From positions 62,001 to 126,000 of the forward strand of contig JAMZAV010001041.1 of assembly GCA_024449915.1 (NCBI GenBank): a DNA stretch of 64,000 bases. Direction: 5' to 3'. Positions 9,702-19,991 of this stretch are shown one piece after another. Below the pieces are notes generated by a model. The model saw nothing but the letters and a program-made list of their open reading frames with translations, did not search any database and was not told where the DNA came from. The DNA is from Sweltsa coloradensis (taxonomy: Eukaryota; Arthropoda; Insecta; Plecoptera; Chloroperlidae). The translations under genes and the position numbers were made by a program. Positions within the stretch are counted from its first letter, which is position 1. Each line of letters opens with the position of its first letter.

Positions 9702-10279
9702 TAGTGGGTCCAGGAAATATATTTTTTGAATTGAAAAATTATGCTCAATGAAATTCAAGTTATACTTTATTTTGCTTTTTCGTTATTTAAAAAAAGTCAC
9801 TAAATGCGCCTTTTCTGTGCGATTAAAATTGGTAAATGTAACAATCAATTCAGGCATGATTGATTCCTTAGACATGGTTAGTTTGGACCAATGGCAAAAG
9901 ATGCGCAAAGATTTGACTTGGTTTATCGATTTTGACTCGTCAATAAGTGGAAATCATATAGTTCTTCATCCGTCAGGTAAAGACACTACAAAACACTGAC
10001 AAAATGGTTGTATTTGTGGGAAACAGTCATTCAATTAATTGTTTGCGTGATTTTTCCGCAATTAATACAAATAAAATAGTTAATTTTGCTGATTGGGTGG
10101 TAAAAACGATAAAAAGTTTATTTCATGTTTTCATGCAAAAATGGAAATTTTCTCCTATTGATGCGGTTTCAAATTGCATTTTTTTAATATCATAAGCCAT
10201 GAAATCTTATGAAAAACCTGTTTCAGGTATTTTTAAGAAATTTTATTTTTTTGCTAATTGCAAAATCCCTGTATCCCTA
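9702..10279. mobile_element. hAT-type element, 578 bp, in a LINE
   Basis: The left end is TAGTGGGTCCAGG and the right end, inverted, is TAGGGATACAGGG. Perfect 8-bp target duplications CCTGTTGG lie at 9694-9701 and 10280-10287. The surrounding LINE sequence rejoins when the element is removed. The interior has short open frames (9748-9999) that match nothing I recognise, so it is a non-autonomous or strongly deleted element. Confidence 0.85.
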
Positions 10280-10287
10280 CCTGTTGG

Positions 10288-10520
10288 GTCAACATTTACT
10301 CAAAGTAGGAATGGCAGATTCAAGCCTATATGCAGCTTGTGCGGTAAGGAAGAACAGAATCAACAACATCTTTTCAGTTGTGAAAGGACTAAGTCTGAAT
10401 TTGACGCGATGCCAAATGGCGTGACCATTACAAAGGGAATCATGTCTCTATTGGATAACACGACAACACATGATGGCCGAGTAGGCCGATTGGGGGCATA
10501 TGAAAAGAAGAAGAAGAAAT
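10288..10520 (+). pseudogene. Jockey-type LINE remnant, part 2 (Cys-rich tail)
   Basis: This continues the LINE interrupted at 9701. After one frameshift it encodes CSLCGKEEQNQQHLFSC, the CCHC-like tail that follows RNase H in this LINE group (compare CKLCGDGTQDRQHLFRC near 19340-19290 on the other strand). The end at about 10500-10520 is A-rich (GAAAAGAAGAAGAAG), consistent with the 3' end of the ORF. Confidence 0.75.
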
Positions 10521-10982
10521 CACAAATTAGTTTTATAAGCAATACATTATTCTATTTTTTTTGTGTGCACAAGAAATCTTTAAAATCTTACTAGCAATGC
10601 CCCTACTAGTCACCAACTAGGTAAGCTATTGGGTCCTCTATCCATTCAACAATCAATCTGGAATAGTATTGAATACAATTCCACGTACAACAGTTTAGAG
10701 TTTCCCATCTAATAAAATAGAGAAATTTATGTAGGTCTAACCCACCATTGATAGTAGTTTGGATTGGAGAAGAGTTGACAGGTTGGGAAATAAGAAGTTG
10801 ACAACATTTTTCACCTGTTTATGCTGACTGCAGCTAATTTAAAGCTGTTTGTTCCCTTAATCCATGACGCGTTTCGTGCTTATGGGACTCATCAGGCGGA
10901 TGGTGGCCACTAAAAATCAGCCAACTACCTGCATAGTAACAAAACTAAAATGACACACATAGCCAAACTTGTGATAAGAAGT
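10521..10982. other. Intronic sequence, mostly unassigned
   Basis: No exon is seen. The short segment GCGTTTCGTGCTTATGGGAC near 10869-10888 has the look of a repeat, but I found no second copy in the window. Confidence 0.4.
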
Positions 10983-11175
10983 ATTTTCTGCTTGCATGTT
11001 ATTATCATCAGAAAGGTAACTTCAAAGTTCACACACCATCAGAACAGCCAGTCCCTCCCTCCTTAACTCTAGTTCTCGGGAGACAAAACATCCCTGACTC
11101 GCCCTGGATTCAAACCAGGAAGAGAATAGCTGCCCCTGTTACTGTTATTGGGCCAGAGTGCCTCCATAAACCAAC
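10983..11175 (-). mobile_element. SINE-E copy (tRNA-derived)
   Basis: The reverse complement matches 18690-18880: a box-B-like CTGGTTTGAATCCAGGG, then TTTTGTCTCCCGAG, GGAGGGA, a GGTGTGTGAA block and a GATGATAATAACATGCA end. The shared order in opposite orientations at two sites identifies an interspersed family with a tRNA-like head. It ends about 60 bp before GPR89 coding exon 5. Confidence 0.75.
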
Positions 11176-11238
11176 CACCATAGATTGTAGTTATGTTGCC
11201 AAGTTGAAAGTGTATTATGTTCTTTAACTTAACTGCAG

Positions 11239-11420
11239 ACGTGTGGCAGTTACGGCAAGAGGTCGCAGGACTCGAGGAGTTGAGCCGTCACTTGTTCCTG
11301 GAAGCTCATGATGCACACTGCATGCAAGAGAGGATATTCTGGGCCTCTACTTGGAGAGGGAAGCTCTTCAACTTTCTAGGCTACTTCTTTTCACTCTACT
11401 GCATGTGGAAGATATTCATT
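11239..11420 (+). CDS. GPR89: GPR89 coding exon 5
   Basis: Acceptor TTAACTGCAG, donor ATT|GTAAGT, ending at a codon boundary. It encodes RQEVAGLEELSRHLFLEAHD, the coiled-coil-like loop corresponding to QQEVDALEELSRQLFLE in vertebrates. This is followed by GKLFNFLGYFFSLYCMWKIF, the next conserved membrane segment. There is no disruption. Confidence 0.97.
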
Positions 11421-11986
11421 GTAAGTAACAGTGGGGACACCATACATTTTCTTGTTATTGTGATAACATGATGCACCAGTCGTTTTGCACACTGTAACAT
11501 GCAACAAAGAGAAAACAGCAAGTCACCACCATGGCTGATCCTCTTTCAGTGTCGACTTGCAAAAGCTACTAACTGTGGCTGCTAAGGGATTAAATTTAAG
11601 GAAGGAGCTTGCACACCTTGCACAGCACAGTGAACCCATATTAAAACACTGATAATGAAATTATTTTGCCTTGGATGAAGTAATGACGACTGACGAGTAA
11701 AGTTGAAACTGTTCCTGAGTGAACCACATTGGTAATTGGCATCCCTAGTTTGTATCATATATTTGTTTGCGCCTTATGACATCACATAATGGCATAAAAA
11801 AGCCATCTACCTAGATAAAGGTGCAATTCAACACGACAGGTTGTTGAATATTCTTGATTTTTTCAATTGGCATACCACCCTATGTACAGCTGGGGTCATA
11901 TGTAAATCAAGAGGTCTGGAAGATACCTCCTTCGCCGACATCTAGTAAATAATAGTAAGTTGACATAATATTTTGTTTCTTTTCAG

Positions 11987-12172
11987 TCTACAATCAATAT
12001 AGTCTTTGATCGTGTGGGCAAAAAAGACCCAGTAACGCGAGGCATCGAAATAGCTGTTCACTGGATCGGTTTTAACATTGACGTAACGTTCTGGTCACAG
12101 CATATATCGTTCTTCCTCGTAGGGTGCATCGTTGTCACATCTATAAGAGGTCTCCTGTTGACCCTTACCAAA
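11987..12172 (+). CDS. GPR89: GPR89 coding exon 6
   Basis: Acceptor TTTCTTTTCAG, donor AAA|GTAAGG, 62 whole codons. It encodes STINIVFDRVGKKDPVTRGI and, after a variable stretch, TFWSQHISFFLVGCIVVTS followed by IRGLLLTLTK. These are among the most conserved blocks of the family. The exon is intact. Confidence 0.97.
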
Positions 12173-12393
12173 GTAAGGTGTTTAGATTTTTACTGGTACT
12201 TATTTCAAACAATTAACCCATTGCTAGCATGATTATTTTGTGTTACTTATTAACAGCTACTGGTATATCATTTAATGCATTTGTTTTTTAAATAAGATAA
12301 CATTTATTTATTTTACTATAGTGATATTATTACAAGAGCTTATTTACTTATAGTGGCGGACATTATTGATTATTGAAGATATTCATCTTAAGC

Positions 12394-12604
12394 CTGAATT
12401 AGATGGTTCAATGTTTCGTTCAAGATTCATTGGATTCAAGTACAAAACACACCAAAATGTGCAAAGATGATAAAATACAACAATACCTCCTTTACATTGA
12501 TCAAAATATATTCAACAACGTTTTGTTCAAGATTCCTTGAATTCAAGGTACATTTTGATTGTTTTGTCCGTGAATCCAATGAAATATTGAACCGTCTAAT
12601 TCAG
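12394..12604. mobile_element. MITE, ~211 bp, with imperfect inverted ends
   Basis: CTGAATTAGATGGTTCAATG at the left end returns inverted at the right (TTGAACCGTCTAATTCAG). Further inward matches exist, such as TTCATTGGATTCA against TGAATCCAATGAA. A fragment of the same end lies at 16238-16290 in the GPR89 3' region. There is no obvious target duplication. Confidence 0.7.
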
Positions 12605-13278
12605 TATGTACAAAGCCTTCCAAGTCTTAACAATCACAAGATTAAAAGGTTTGCAATTAAAAACACAACATTTTGGTTTCTCTGTTTAAAATTTGATTTA
12701 ACTATGTTAAAGGCCCAGAAAAGGTTTCAAATTACTTTTGATATGTTATAAAATGACATCTTTGAAACAAGTTTGGATGTGTCCCCCAATGCGTAGGTTC
12801 ACATGTTTGGTGGTATCCTCGCTTTTGTTGCACTCGGCGCGCCTAGCCGCCTCGTCACTGGGGGAATGCGCTTCGGCGGGCGGCACGCACCCTCCTAGCA
12901 CCACTTCGCGCGTGCCTGTCAATCGAGAGAGGCGTTTGCAGGTGTGTGTGTGTGTTCTTTAGCAAAGTCTTCAGTATCGTCATACATTTGTTATTTTACT
13001 TCAACAATGGTGGATAATTGTTGTGTATACGGGTGTAAAAACGAGCGTTTGCCGGGTTCGAGTCTATCATTTCATAGATTTCCGCGGAGTGAAAAATCCC
13101 CGAAACTTTACCGACAGTGGCTTATCCGAATCAACAGAGATAACTTTAAACCGAACGGCAACACACGTGTGTGTTCCGATCACTTTCAGGACGAAGATTT
13201 TGAAATAACAATAAACTCAAAAGCATTATTGTCAAACGTGAAAAGAAAACGCACGTTGCTAGAAACAGCGATCCATTC

Positions 13279-13509
13279 TTTCTCGATTTGGTTAGTTGGG
13301 AAACACTCGCGTAGTTGTAATTGTTTTTATTTAATACAATCCAGAAATTAAACATTCATTCAGATTATAATGCAACTACAATTCAGAGATTAAAATGTAC
13401 CCGTCCTGGTGGTCTAGGGTTAAGACGCTCGCCTGGAATGTAGGAGATCCGTGGTTCGAGTCCCGGTCGGGGCGGACTTTTTTAATTTCTGGATTGTATT
13501 AAATAAAAA
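13279..13509 (+). mobile_element. SINE-C copy inside the Kolobok-like relic
   Basis: Near-identical duplications GCGATCCATTC (13268-13278) and GCGATCCCTTC (13510-13520) flank the insert. It contains a tRNA-like block at about 13399-13475 (box-B GGTTCGAGTCCCGG). It ends AATTTCTGGATTGTATT, whose inverse also appears at 13325-13349, giving a 25-bp internal inverted repeat. The same 3' text with other tRNA-like heads occurs at 35617-35710 and 36180-36274. Confidence 0.8.
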
Positions 13510-13894
13510 GCGATCCCTTCATTAAAATTGCGCGGTTCCTCACAAGCATCAACCTCAAAACTTCGCAAGTCGCAGTATGTAGAAAGTAAAAAGAAAGAAG
13601 ACTTATAATCCTGAACCATCTTCTTCCTCATTGCGTACCAGCTCTCTTAAGAAAAGAAAATACACCTTACCAAAGTTAAAAGAGGATTGTGATATAAACG
13701 AACCTAAGATGGAGGAAAATGTTATTCCTAATAACCCTAACGAACTAACGCGCGAAGTGGAAATTCTGTGTGAGTTGAGTACGGAAAGTTTTCGGTCGAC
13801 AATAGATGATTCATTTTGTAAAAACGACATCGATGAAGAATACAGACTAGACAGCTCAGAAGAAGAAGATGAAGATTATGACACAGAAACTGAT

Positions 13895-14319
13895 ATCTGC
13901 TTCCAATGCAGAAGGTCCAGGGTTCGATTCCCGCTAAAGTCAGAAGTTTTTTAACTTCTGATTTGGACTTAGGTCCATTAGTTCTTGTCTTAGGAGTTTG
14001 TAAACAGTGACTTTGGAGCCGTCCTTGCAACGAAGCACATAATACATTTCATAGTTGTTCTGAATCGGCCTTGTTGATTCTGGCGTTGATTCGCGGGTGT
14101 TCGCACTGTCCATACCACTGATTGCTAGGCCTATATTTCCTATTAAAAATATCGATCTTTGGTTGGTTATCGGCTATCGCTCACTCGTCGATTGCGTCGA
14201 GGCCTGCAGGGTTGGCTTGGTCGCTTTGGTTTAAAGTCCCCCACTGAAAATCAGTTATATAACTGAGTGGGTACACTCTAAATAAAATTTATTTATTTAT
14301 TTATTTATTTATTTATACG
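13895..14319 (+). mobile_element. SINE-W full-length copy
   Basis: The 425-bp element is flanked by imperfect 15-bp duplications, GACACAGAAACTGAT (13880-13894) and GACACAGACACCGAT (14320-14334). Its head is tRNA-like: a TCTGC/GCAGA arm encloses a seven-base loop, and the box B is GGTTCGATTCC. The loop's central bases would read CCA if folded this way. The conserved body follows, then a 3' end CCCCACTGAAAATCAGTTAT and an (ATTT)n tail. This copy is the reference for the five others in the window. Confidence 0.9.
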
Positions 14320-15495
14320 GACACAGACACCGATGTTTACGGAAATAATGACAAATCATCTGTCAATATATTTTTTGTGTTTTGGCAGTGTTTGTCAACA
14401 CTTTTTCATTTCTGTCAGGAATGTGGACTAGTACCCATTATACAGCTAAAAAAGTATTTTTCTGGATACATGTTAGTAGTTTCAACTTTATGCCACGGTG
14501 GCCATAACAGAGAATGGAAATCTCTGCCCAAGATTGGGCATAACCATGTAGGTGCTGTGAATATAAATGCCGCTATTTATACTTGTGGGATTAGTTTCAC
14601 TTCATTCAAGTGTTTTGCCGATGCCCTGAAGCTTTCTTGTACTACGGCTACCACGTTTTATAAACACGTGAACAAGCACGTGCGGCCTGCTATATTGCAT
14701 ACTTGGTCAGTACAGAGAGACAAAGAATATGCCCGTCTAAACAGTTCAGAGGATGGACACTGGGTGTGTGGAGATGGCCAGTATGACTCACAAGGCTTCT
14801 GTGCCAAATTCGTAACATACAGTATAATCAACATTCGATCGGGGAAAATAATAGACTTCATCATTCTTCAACGCGGACAAGCTGTTGGTGACCTGGAAAA
14901 GGCTGCATGTGAAAAACTCTTGACAACAATCTCACACAAAATTACGATTGCTCTCTTTTTATCGGACAGACATCGAGGGATAAGGACTTCTGCTTGCTGT
15001 GTTTTACGCTTTTCTAGTTCGTTTATTTCTTCCTCGGAATACGTCGGTTTGAAGCTATAAGGTGCTTACCAGCCATTACACGGCCACTCTCGTCCGTGGC
15101 TGTCGACCGCGTAGTGGTAGGCCTACTGACCGGCCACGCGCGCGCGAGACGCCTGCCGTGGCTCGTACAGTCAGTCCCCCCCCAGTGACGTCACGAAGGA
15201 AACCAACCCGCAACGCACGTCTTTGCGTTTTGATTATATATTAGCATCTACTCGGCCGATTCTCTCTCTTTTTGTTTTAATCACCTACTAAGAGTATGCC
15301 TTTGAATTACATGCCCATCAGAACCAAAACTTGATTGGGCCTTTAACAAGAGCTAGGTTTGATCTGTTATCATGTTCTGCAAAGGTTACTCTTCTTCATA
15401 TCAGTGTAAGCATTCATGTTGTGAATATGATGAGGCAATTTACCTACATGCATGTGGAACTATGTATTGCTATCTATATTTTGTTTTTATTTCAG

Positions 15496-15561
15496 TTCTT
15501 CTATGCAATATCCAGCAGTAAATCTTCAAACATCATTGTCCTAGTTTTGGCCCAGATTATG
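15496..15561 (+). CDS. GPR89: GPR89 coding exon 7 (66 bp)
   Basis: This short exon of 22 whole codons sits between acceptor TTTTATTTCAG and donor ATG|GTAGGT. It encodes FFYAISSSKSSNIIVLVLAQ plus IM, nearly identical to vertebrate GPR89 at the same place. Confidence 0.97.
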
Positions 15562-15997
15562 GTAGGTGCATTAAGTACTTTTTGGTAAATGCAAGTGAAC
15601 TTTATCATACACATCTACTGTGAGCTACAACACTTATGGTGACCAGTGAGGGCAGTTGTGTTCTCTTTGGCCCATTTGGCTTACAAAGAACTAGGAGCTC
15701 AAAATAAGTTTTCTGGACTATTAACATGACTTAATTACGTACATTCAATAATTAGTTAATTAGATTATTTATTTATTTATTTTGGTATACCTAAAGAATA
15801 ATTTAAGAAAATGCTGTCGGTCAGAACTGTGTTTGAAAGGCACCGGGTATTAAACCCGGTCTCCTTAATAAGAATGACACTTGCTTGTGCTGAGCCACAT
15901 CTATTGAGGGTCTATATTTAATCTCTAGAATATTTATTTAATTTAATGACTTGTATTTGTCAATATTGAGTTTCAACTGTTGATCATTCTGTTTTAG

Positions 15998-16198
15998 GGA
16001 ATGTACTTTGTGTCGTCTGTGCTACTAATGCGTATGAACATGCCTGCAGAATACCGAATCATTATCACTCAAGTTCTCGGGGAACTTCAGTTCAACTTCT
16101 ATCACCGCTGGTTTGACGTAATATTTCTCGTCAGTGCCTTGTCTTCAATCGGATTCCTTTACCTTGCACAGAAACAAGCACCGGGAGAAAAGGGATGA
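15998..16198 (+). CDS. GPR89: GPR89 last coding exon with stop
   Basis: Acceptor TTCTGTTTTAG opens at a codon boundary and the frame ends with TGA at 16196-16198. It encodes [20 protein letters not shown], then [20 protein letters not shown] and SALSS, and ends [11 protein letters not shown]. This matches the final conserved membrane segment and short tail of the family. Confidence 0.97.
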   Translation, partial: GMYFVSSVLLMRMNMPAEYRIIITQVLGELQFNFYHRWFDVIFLVSALSSIGFLYLAQKQAPGEKG

Positions 16199-16237
16199 TT
16201 TGAAACCAGTGAATATATCAATAAGTAATAATAAGCC

Positions 16238-16290
16238 CCATTTAGATGGTTCAATGAATTGTTCAAGCCCAGCTTGAATGAAATGATTTG
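16238..16290 (+). repeat. MITE end fragment in the GPR89 3' region
   Basis: TTTAGATGGTTCAATGAATT and the following TGTTCAAG match the left end of the MITE at 12394. The right end is not present. The piece lies about 40 bp after the stop codon and is probably part of the 3' UTR. Confidence 0.6.
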
Positions 16291-16572
16291 ATATGGCATA
16301 GCTGAGGAATACAGTAACAGGTTCAAACTTTAAAATCGACCTACAACATTGCGAGACATTTTGTAGAATTATTTATCGACAAATGATGTTGAATGAAAAA
16401 AATGTGTCAAATGATTTAAGTTTGATTTGTTATTCCTTCTTTGATATACATATATCAATGGATCAATATCAATGGATAACGGTCATAAGAAATTTCAACT
16501 GGAAGACTTAACATCCAAGACAACCAACAAGTTCCTGCTATGCTTTGTCTAGTAGCTGTAATCATTTTTCAC

Positions 16573-16578
16573 AATAAA
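16573..16578 (+). terminator. Candidate GPR89 polyadenylation signal
   Basis: AATAAA about 375 bp after the stop codon is a plausible signal. Other AATAAA hexamers occur in this AT-rich tract, so the choice is tentative. Confidence 0.4.
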
Positions 16579-16599
16579 TCCTCCTATCATCTTGTTAAA

Positions 16600-17280
16600 C
16601 CTCATTTCATACAGGTCTACTTAGGCTATCAGATATTTATCTGAGCTAAATAATGTATATATATGTAAATAATGTAAATAAGATTCATCATGTGATATAT
16701 CATGATAAAATCATGAACATGTCCCTTGTGTTCATTTATTTACTGCTATTGTGGAACTTCTTTAACCAGTTTATTATCAACATAACATATTGCCTAAGCT
16801 GGGAAATGTTGAAACTCGGCATTACATAGTTATTGTGTGTATGTTTTCTTTTTTAAATTATTAAATCATTTTTGTCAGTAAATTATTTAATTATTAAAAG
16901 TTGACAAGTGACAACACATACAAAAAAACAATAAATAACCATGAAAACCTAAGAACTTCCATAGGCATATAATAATAATATATATATTATAATTTTGTAC
17001 ATTACCTTTATAACAATGTCAATTAATTTTACATTGTTATATAATATTGTAATTTTAAAATATGTAGGCCTACGTTTTAATGATTGGGCCTAGTAAGTAC
17101 CTATGCTTGACTCCTGTGGTCATCCAAAACTGATGGACCAGCCATCAATCAATCAATAAAGGAAGATTGAATTTACCTAAGTTGTTTTTCTCAACAAAAA
17201 TATGCTTTTGACTCTCAAGACTACAGTATCAAAAATAAATGCTGCTTGGGTTGATTGTGCCTAGAGGCTGGTTAAGTGTT
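16600..17280. other. Intergenic AT-rich DNA
   Basis: No gene, RNA or clear repeat was seen between the GPR89 3' end and the repeat cluster that begins near 17290. Confidence 0.5.
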
Positions 17281-17525
17281 GGGTAGGAAAAGATTGATAG
17301 GAGGATAGGAGCCAACAGCTTACCTTGAAAGAGTTTGGCGGATGTGTAAAGTTGACGGTCACATAAATATATACACAAACAACAAAATAAATATACAAAT
17401 ATGTATGTGATGTGTGTGTATGTGAGATTCCACGGCTTAAAATTGATGGTATATATGACGTTTTACCTTGGTTTTACCTTGGCAACTATGACGCTGTTAT
17501 GTTAGTACAAGACAGAAATTAAAAG

Positions 17526-17600
17526 TGACTAAACCGGGGATCGAACCCGGGACCTTAGCTGTCCGGGCTATGCTCTTACTAACTGAGCTATTCAGCCACC
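17526..17600 (-). repeat. tRNA-like block, copy 1
   Basis: Read on the minus strand, GGTGGCTGAATAGCTC...AGTCACT can form a seven-pair acceptor stem with two G-T pairs, a D-arm, and a T-arm around GGTTCGATCC. The anticodon arm does not form a normal five-pair stem. The block is embedded in a repeat unit duplicated about 290 bp away. A SINE or satellite head is therefore more likely than a working tRNA gene. Confidence 0.6.
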
Positions 17601-17815
17601 AATTTAAATCTGTCTAATTTTTTTTTTCTGTTTTGTACATTGTTAATAACGTGTGTAGAGCAGATTTCACTGCCTATTGGACTACATACAAAATTAACTT
17701 TGAGAATACAAACCATCTTTGTAACCCTAGAGTTGGGATATATAATGTTTTACCTTGGCTTTATAGTAGGCGACTATGGCGCTGTTATGTTAGTACTTTA
17801 GACAGAAATTTAAAA

Positions 17816-17892
17816 AGTGACTATACCGGGGATCGAACCCGGGACCTTAGCTGTCCCAGCTGTGCTCTTACCAACTGAGCTATGCAGCCACC
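17816..17892 (-). repeat. tRNA-like block, copy 2
   Basis: This is a second copy of the tRNA-like block at 17526-17600, in the same flanking text (TGTTATGTTAGTAC before it, GTACATTGTTAATAACGTGT after it). The unit from about 17740 to 17960 repeats 17453-17660. The text between the units (GAGCAGATTTCACTGCC) reappears at 18338 and 18589, which links this tandem pair to the palindromic cluster downstream. Confidence 0.7.
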
Positions 17893-18014
17893 AATTTAAA
17901 ACTGTCTAATTTTATTTATTTTTGTCTGTTTTGTACATTGTTAATAACGTGTGTAGCAAAGATGTTGGTATAATTATAGATAAGGTCTAGATGACGCATG
18001 AGCGCTGCTATTGA

Positions 18015-18297
18015 TATATCCTATTGCTAATTTTTCGGCGCCCGGTGGCCATTTTGGGGGAATTCAAAGTCAAATCAAAGACACGCCAATCAAGAATAAT
18101 TTGTAATCATGGTTGCATCATGTTGCGTATATAATACGTTACTTATAAGTTCTTATAAGTTTTTTATAAGTAACGTATTATATATGCAACATGATGCAAC
18201 CATGATTACAAATTATCCTTGATTGGCATGTCTTTGATTTGACTTTGAATCCCCCAAAATGGCCGCCGTTCGCGTGTTCAATTAGCAATAAGTTTCC
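18015..18297. repeat. Large palindrome (inverted repeat centred ~18157)
   Basis: The left arm, from about 18015 (CCTATTGCTAATT...GGTGGCCATTTTGGGG), returns inverted on the right and ends ...AATTAGCAATAAG. The arms are about 135 bp with a centre ACTTATAAGTTCTTATAAGT. It contains CCAAAATGGCC-type blocks and can form a long hairpin. It looks like a fold-back MITE. Confidence 0.85.
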
Positions 18298-18652
18298 GTG
18301 GACTGCCGCTATGGAGTGATAGGGCCTTGGTGTGTAGAGCAGATTTCACTGCCTATTAGACTACATACGAAAGTAACTTTGAGAATACAAACCATCTCTG
18401 TAACCCTAGAGTTGGGATGTATGATGTTTAATATATGCAACATGATGCAACCATGATTACAAATTATCCTTGATTGGCATGTCTTTGATTTGACTTTGAA
18501 TCCCCCAAAATGGCCGCCGTTCGCGTGTTCAATTAGCAATAAGTTTCCGTGGACTGCCGCTATGGAGTGATAGGGCCTTGGTGTGTAGAGCAGATTTCAC
18601 TGCCTATTAGACTACATACGAAAGTAACTTTGAGAATACAAACCATCTCTGT
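18179..18652 (+). repeat. Direct duplication, period 251 bp
   Basis: The right arm of the palindrome plus the following ~120 bp (18179-18401) is repeated almost exactly at 18430-18652. The offset is 251 bp. The duplicated text includes ATATATGCAACATGATGCAA and GAGCAGATTTCACTGCC. The first copy is attached to the left arm. The second is a lone half. Confidence 0.9.
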
Positions 18653-18689
18653 TTAACAAGCAGGAGGGGCAGCTTTTCTCTTGTTGCCA

Positions 18690-18880
18690 AGGGTCCAGCT
18701 TTTCTCTTGTTGCCAAGGGTCCTGGTTCAAATCCAGGGTAAGTCATGGATTTTTTGTCTCCCGAGCACCAGAGTTGGGAGGGAAGCCCCCTTACTGTTTG
18801 TGCTGACGGTGTGCCCCAGTATGAATGGTGTGTGAAGTAACCTTGCTGATGATGACAACATGCATGCAGAATTTACTTCT
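18690..18880 (+). mobile_element. SINE-E copy (tRNA-derived)
   Basis: It matches the reverse complement of 10983-11175. The tRNA-like head carries the box-B-type CCTGGTTCAAATCCAGGG, then TTTTTTGTCTCCCGAG, GTTGGGAGGGA, GTGTGTGAAGTAACC, and an end near GATGATGACAACATGCATG. A 27-bp stretch (GTCCAGCTTTTCTCTTGTTG onward) is duplicated at its start. Confidence 0.75.
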
Positions 18881-18959
18881 TGCATGGCCCTACCGCAGGT
18901 TTGGTTATGTGTTGTGAGTTTCGTTTGTTGGATGAGCGTAGCCAAGATTCCATTCTACT

Positions 18960-19245
18960 ACTCTGAAGAAAAAAATCCTTTTTTTTTCTCTCTGTATTTT
19001 TGTGTGTTTGTCCACACGATTCCGGCTAAACTGATACTCCGATTGTGATGAAATTTTCTAGAGGCCTTCAAAATCTCTAAACTTAGAACTGCCACGTTTT
19101 TTAGAGCAATCAAAAAATTATTTCTTGTGAAAATCGCAATTTTACGATTTTTTTCAATTTTTAAAAATAACACCTACATGCTTTATCCGATTGTAAAGAT
19201 TTTTTCACAGAACCTTAATTTTATGAATTTATATATTCATGGGAA
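18960..19245 (+). repeat. Diverged HINE-A-like body
   Basis: The text CTGATACTCCGATTGTGATG, AAATTTTC, then CCTTCAAAATCTCTAAACTT is a diverged version of the HINE-A body at 8550-8640. No 5' or 3' terminal structure was recovered. It borders the jockey-type LINE remnant on the opposite strand. Confidence 0.6.
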
Positions 19246-19985
19246 ATTTGAGCAAATCGAATGGCATTTCCCCATAGTGTCCTTTCAATGTAGCGCATCT
19301 AAATAGATGTTGTCTGTCCTGTGTTCCATCACCACAGAGTTTACACATGCTGCTCTCCATCACACCTATTCTATGTAAGTGCTTTGCTAGCAAGTCATGG
19401 CCGGTATCTAGTCTAAACTGTGCTGTTGTAGTTCTTCTCCTATAATGGTTTGTCCTATCATTTCTTCCTTTCCTTGTATTAACTAGCTCACTCCACATTT
19501 TATTCTTGCCTTTCTCCTTCCATGCTTTCTTTACCTCCGAGTTGCTGGCTGATTTCAGATGTGATTTAGCTGATCTGTATGAAATGTTGTTTATGAATTG
19601 CTTGGTTTTACTTCCCATTTTAGCGAGGAAATCAGCCTTCTCGTTTCCGTTTATGCCGCAGTGTGCCGGTATCCACTGTAGCATTTCTGTGTTACCTGCA
19701 TTCATCAACCTCAGGATTCTTATCTTGCAGTTTCTTATTTCTGCTTCTGTTTCTTCTCTACTCACTATAGCCTGGATAGATGCTCTCGAGTCGGTTAGTA
19801 TCACCACCTTCCTTTCTCTAAAGTATTCAATCTTCTCCAACGCTTTGCTTATTGCTCTCATCTCCCCATCAAAGTTACTCCCATTTTTTGATCCTGCTGG
19901 GAATGATTCCTCAAACTCTCTACTGTGTATTCCTACACCTGCATTCCCTTCTCCTGGTGTTGCTGATCCATCCGTGTGAAATGAA
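19240..19985 (-). pseudogene. Jockey-type LINE RNase H and Cys-rich C-terminus, 5'-truncated
   Basis: An uninterrupted minus-strand frame of about 245 residues begins mid-domain. It has the RNase H order TDGSATPGEGNAGVGI (first Asp), NFDGEMRAISKAL (Glu), VVILTDSRASIQAI (Asp), and LQWIPAHCGINGNEKADFLA (His/Asp). It then has RRRTTTAQFRLDTGHDLLA and the CKLCGDGTQDRQHLFRC knuckle. This is the C-terminal end of an arthropod jockey/I-type ORF2. The upstream endonuclease and RT are absent, so the fragment is 5'-truncated, as dead LINE copies usually are, although this part of the frame is intact. Confidence 0.9.
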
Positions 19986-19991
19986 TTTGAA

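Larger units (their letters stand above)
13007..15060 (+). pseudogene. THAP-DDE transposase, disrupted by two SINEs
   Basis: The ATG at 13007 opens a THAP domain (residues ~1-85): MVDNCCVYGCKN, then FHRFP, and VCSDHF as the closing C-x2-H pair. A SINE interrupts it at 13279. An acidic region (13631-13890, SSEEEDEDYDTET) follows and is cut by a second SINE. Beyond 14335 the frame resumes and reaches GDGQYDSQGFCAKF and LFLSDRHRGIRT, motifs shared with THAP-linked transposases of cnidarians and arthropods, each likely to hold a catalytic Asp. The frame ends soon after (15060) in unrelated sequence, so the third catalytic acid is lost. It is a relic. Confidence 0.8.
12711..15342 (+). mobile_element. 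Kolobok-like DNA transposon relic, TTAA-flanked
   Basis: TTAA target duplications lie at 12707-12710 and 15343-15346. The ends are AGGCCCAG and, inverted, AGGCCCAA. The interior carries a THAP zinc-finger frame followed by a DDE-type transposase frame. TTAA specificity plus a THAP domain plus this transposase type are the hallmarks of the Kolobok superfamily. The element was later hit by two SINEs (13279-13509 and 13895-14319). The 3' end of the transposase is missing, so the copy cannot be autonomous. It lies in the GPR89 intron between coding exons 6 and 7. Confidence 0.85.

Noticed and set aside
13023..13208. Alternative frame over the THAP region
   Set aside because: It overlaps the THAP frame starting at 13007, which carries the Cys and His ligands. 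The alternative frame has none.
17526..17892. Two possible functional tRNA genes
   Set aside because: The acceptor and T-arms fit, but the anticodon arm does not form a proper five-pair stem in either copy, and both lie in a duplicated repeat unit. They were treated as tRNA-like repeat heads.
19506..19979. 157-codon plus-strand frame
   Set aside because: It is the antisense shadow of the LINE RNase H frame.
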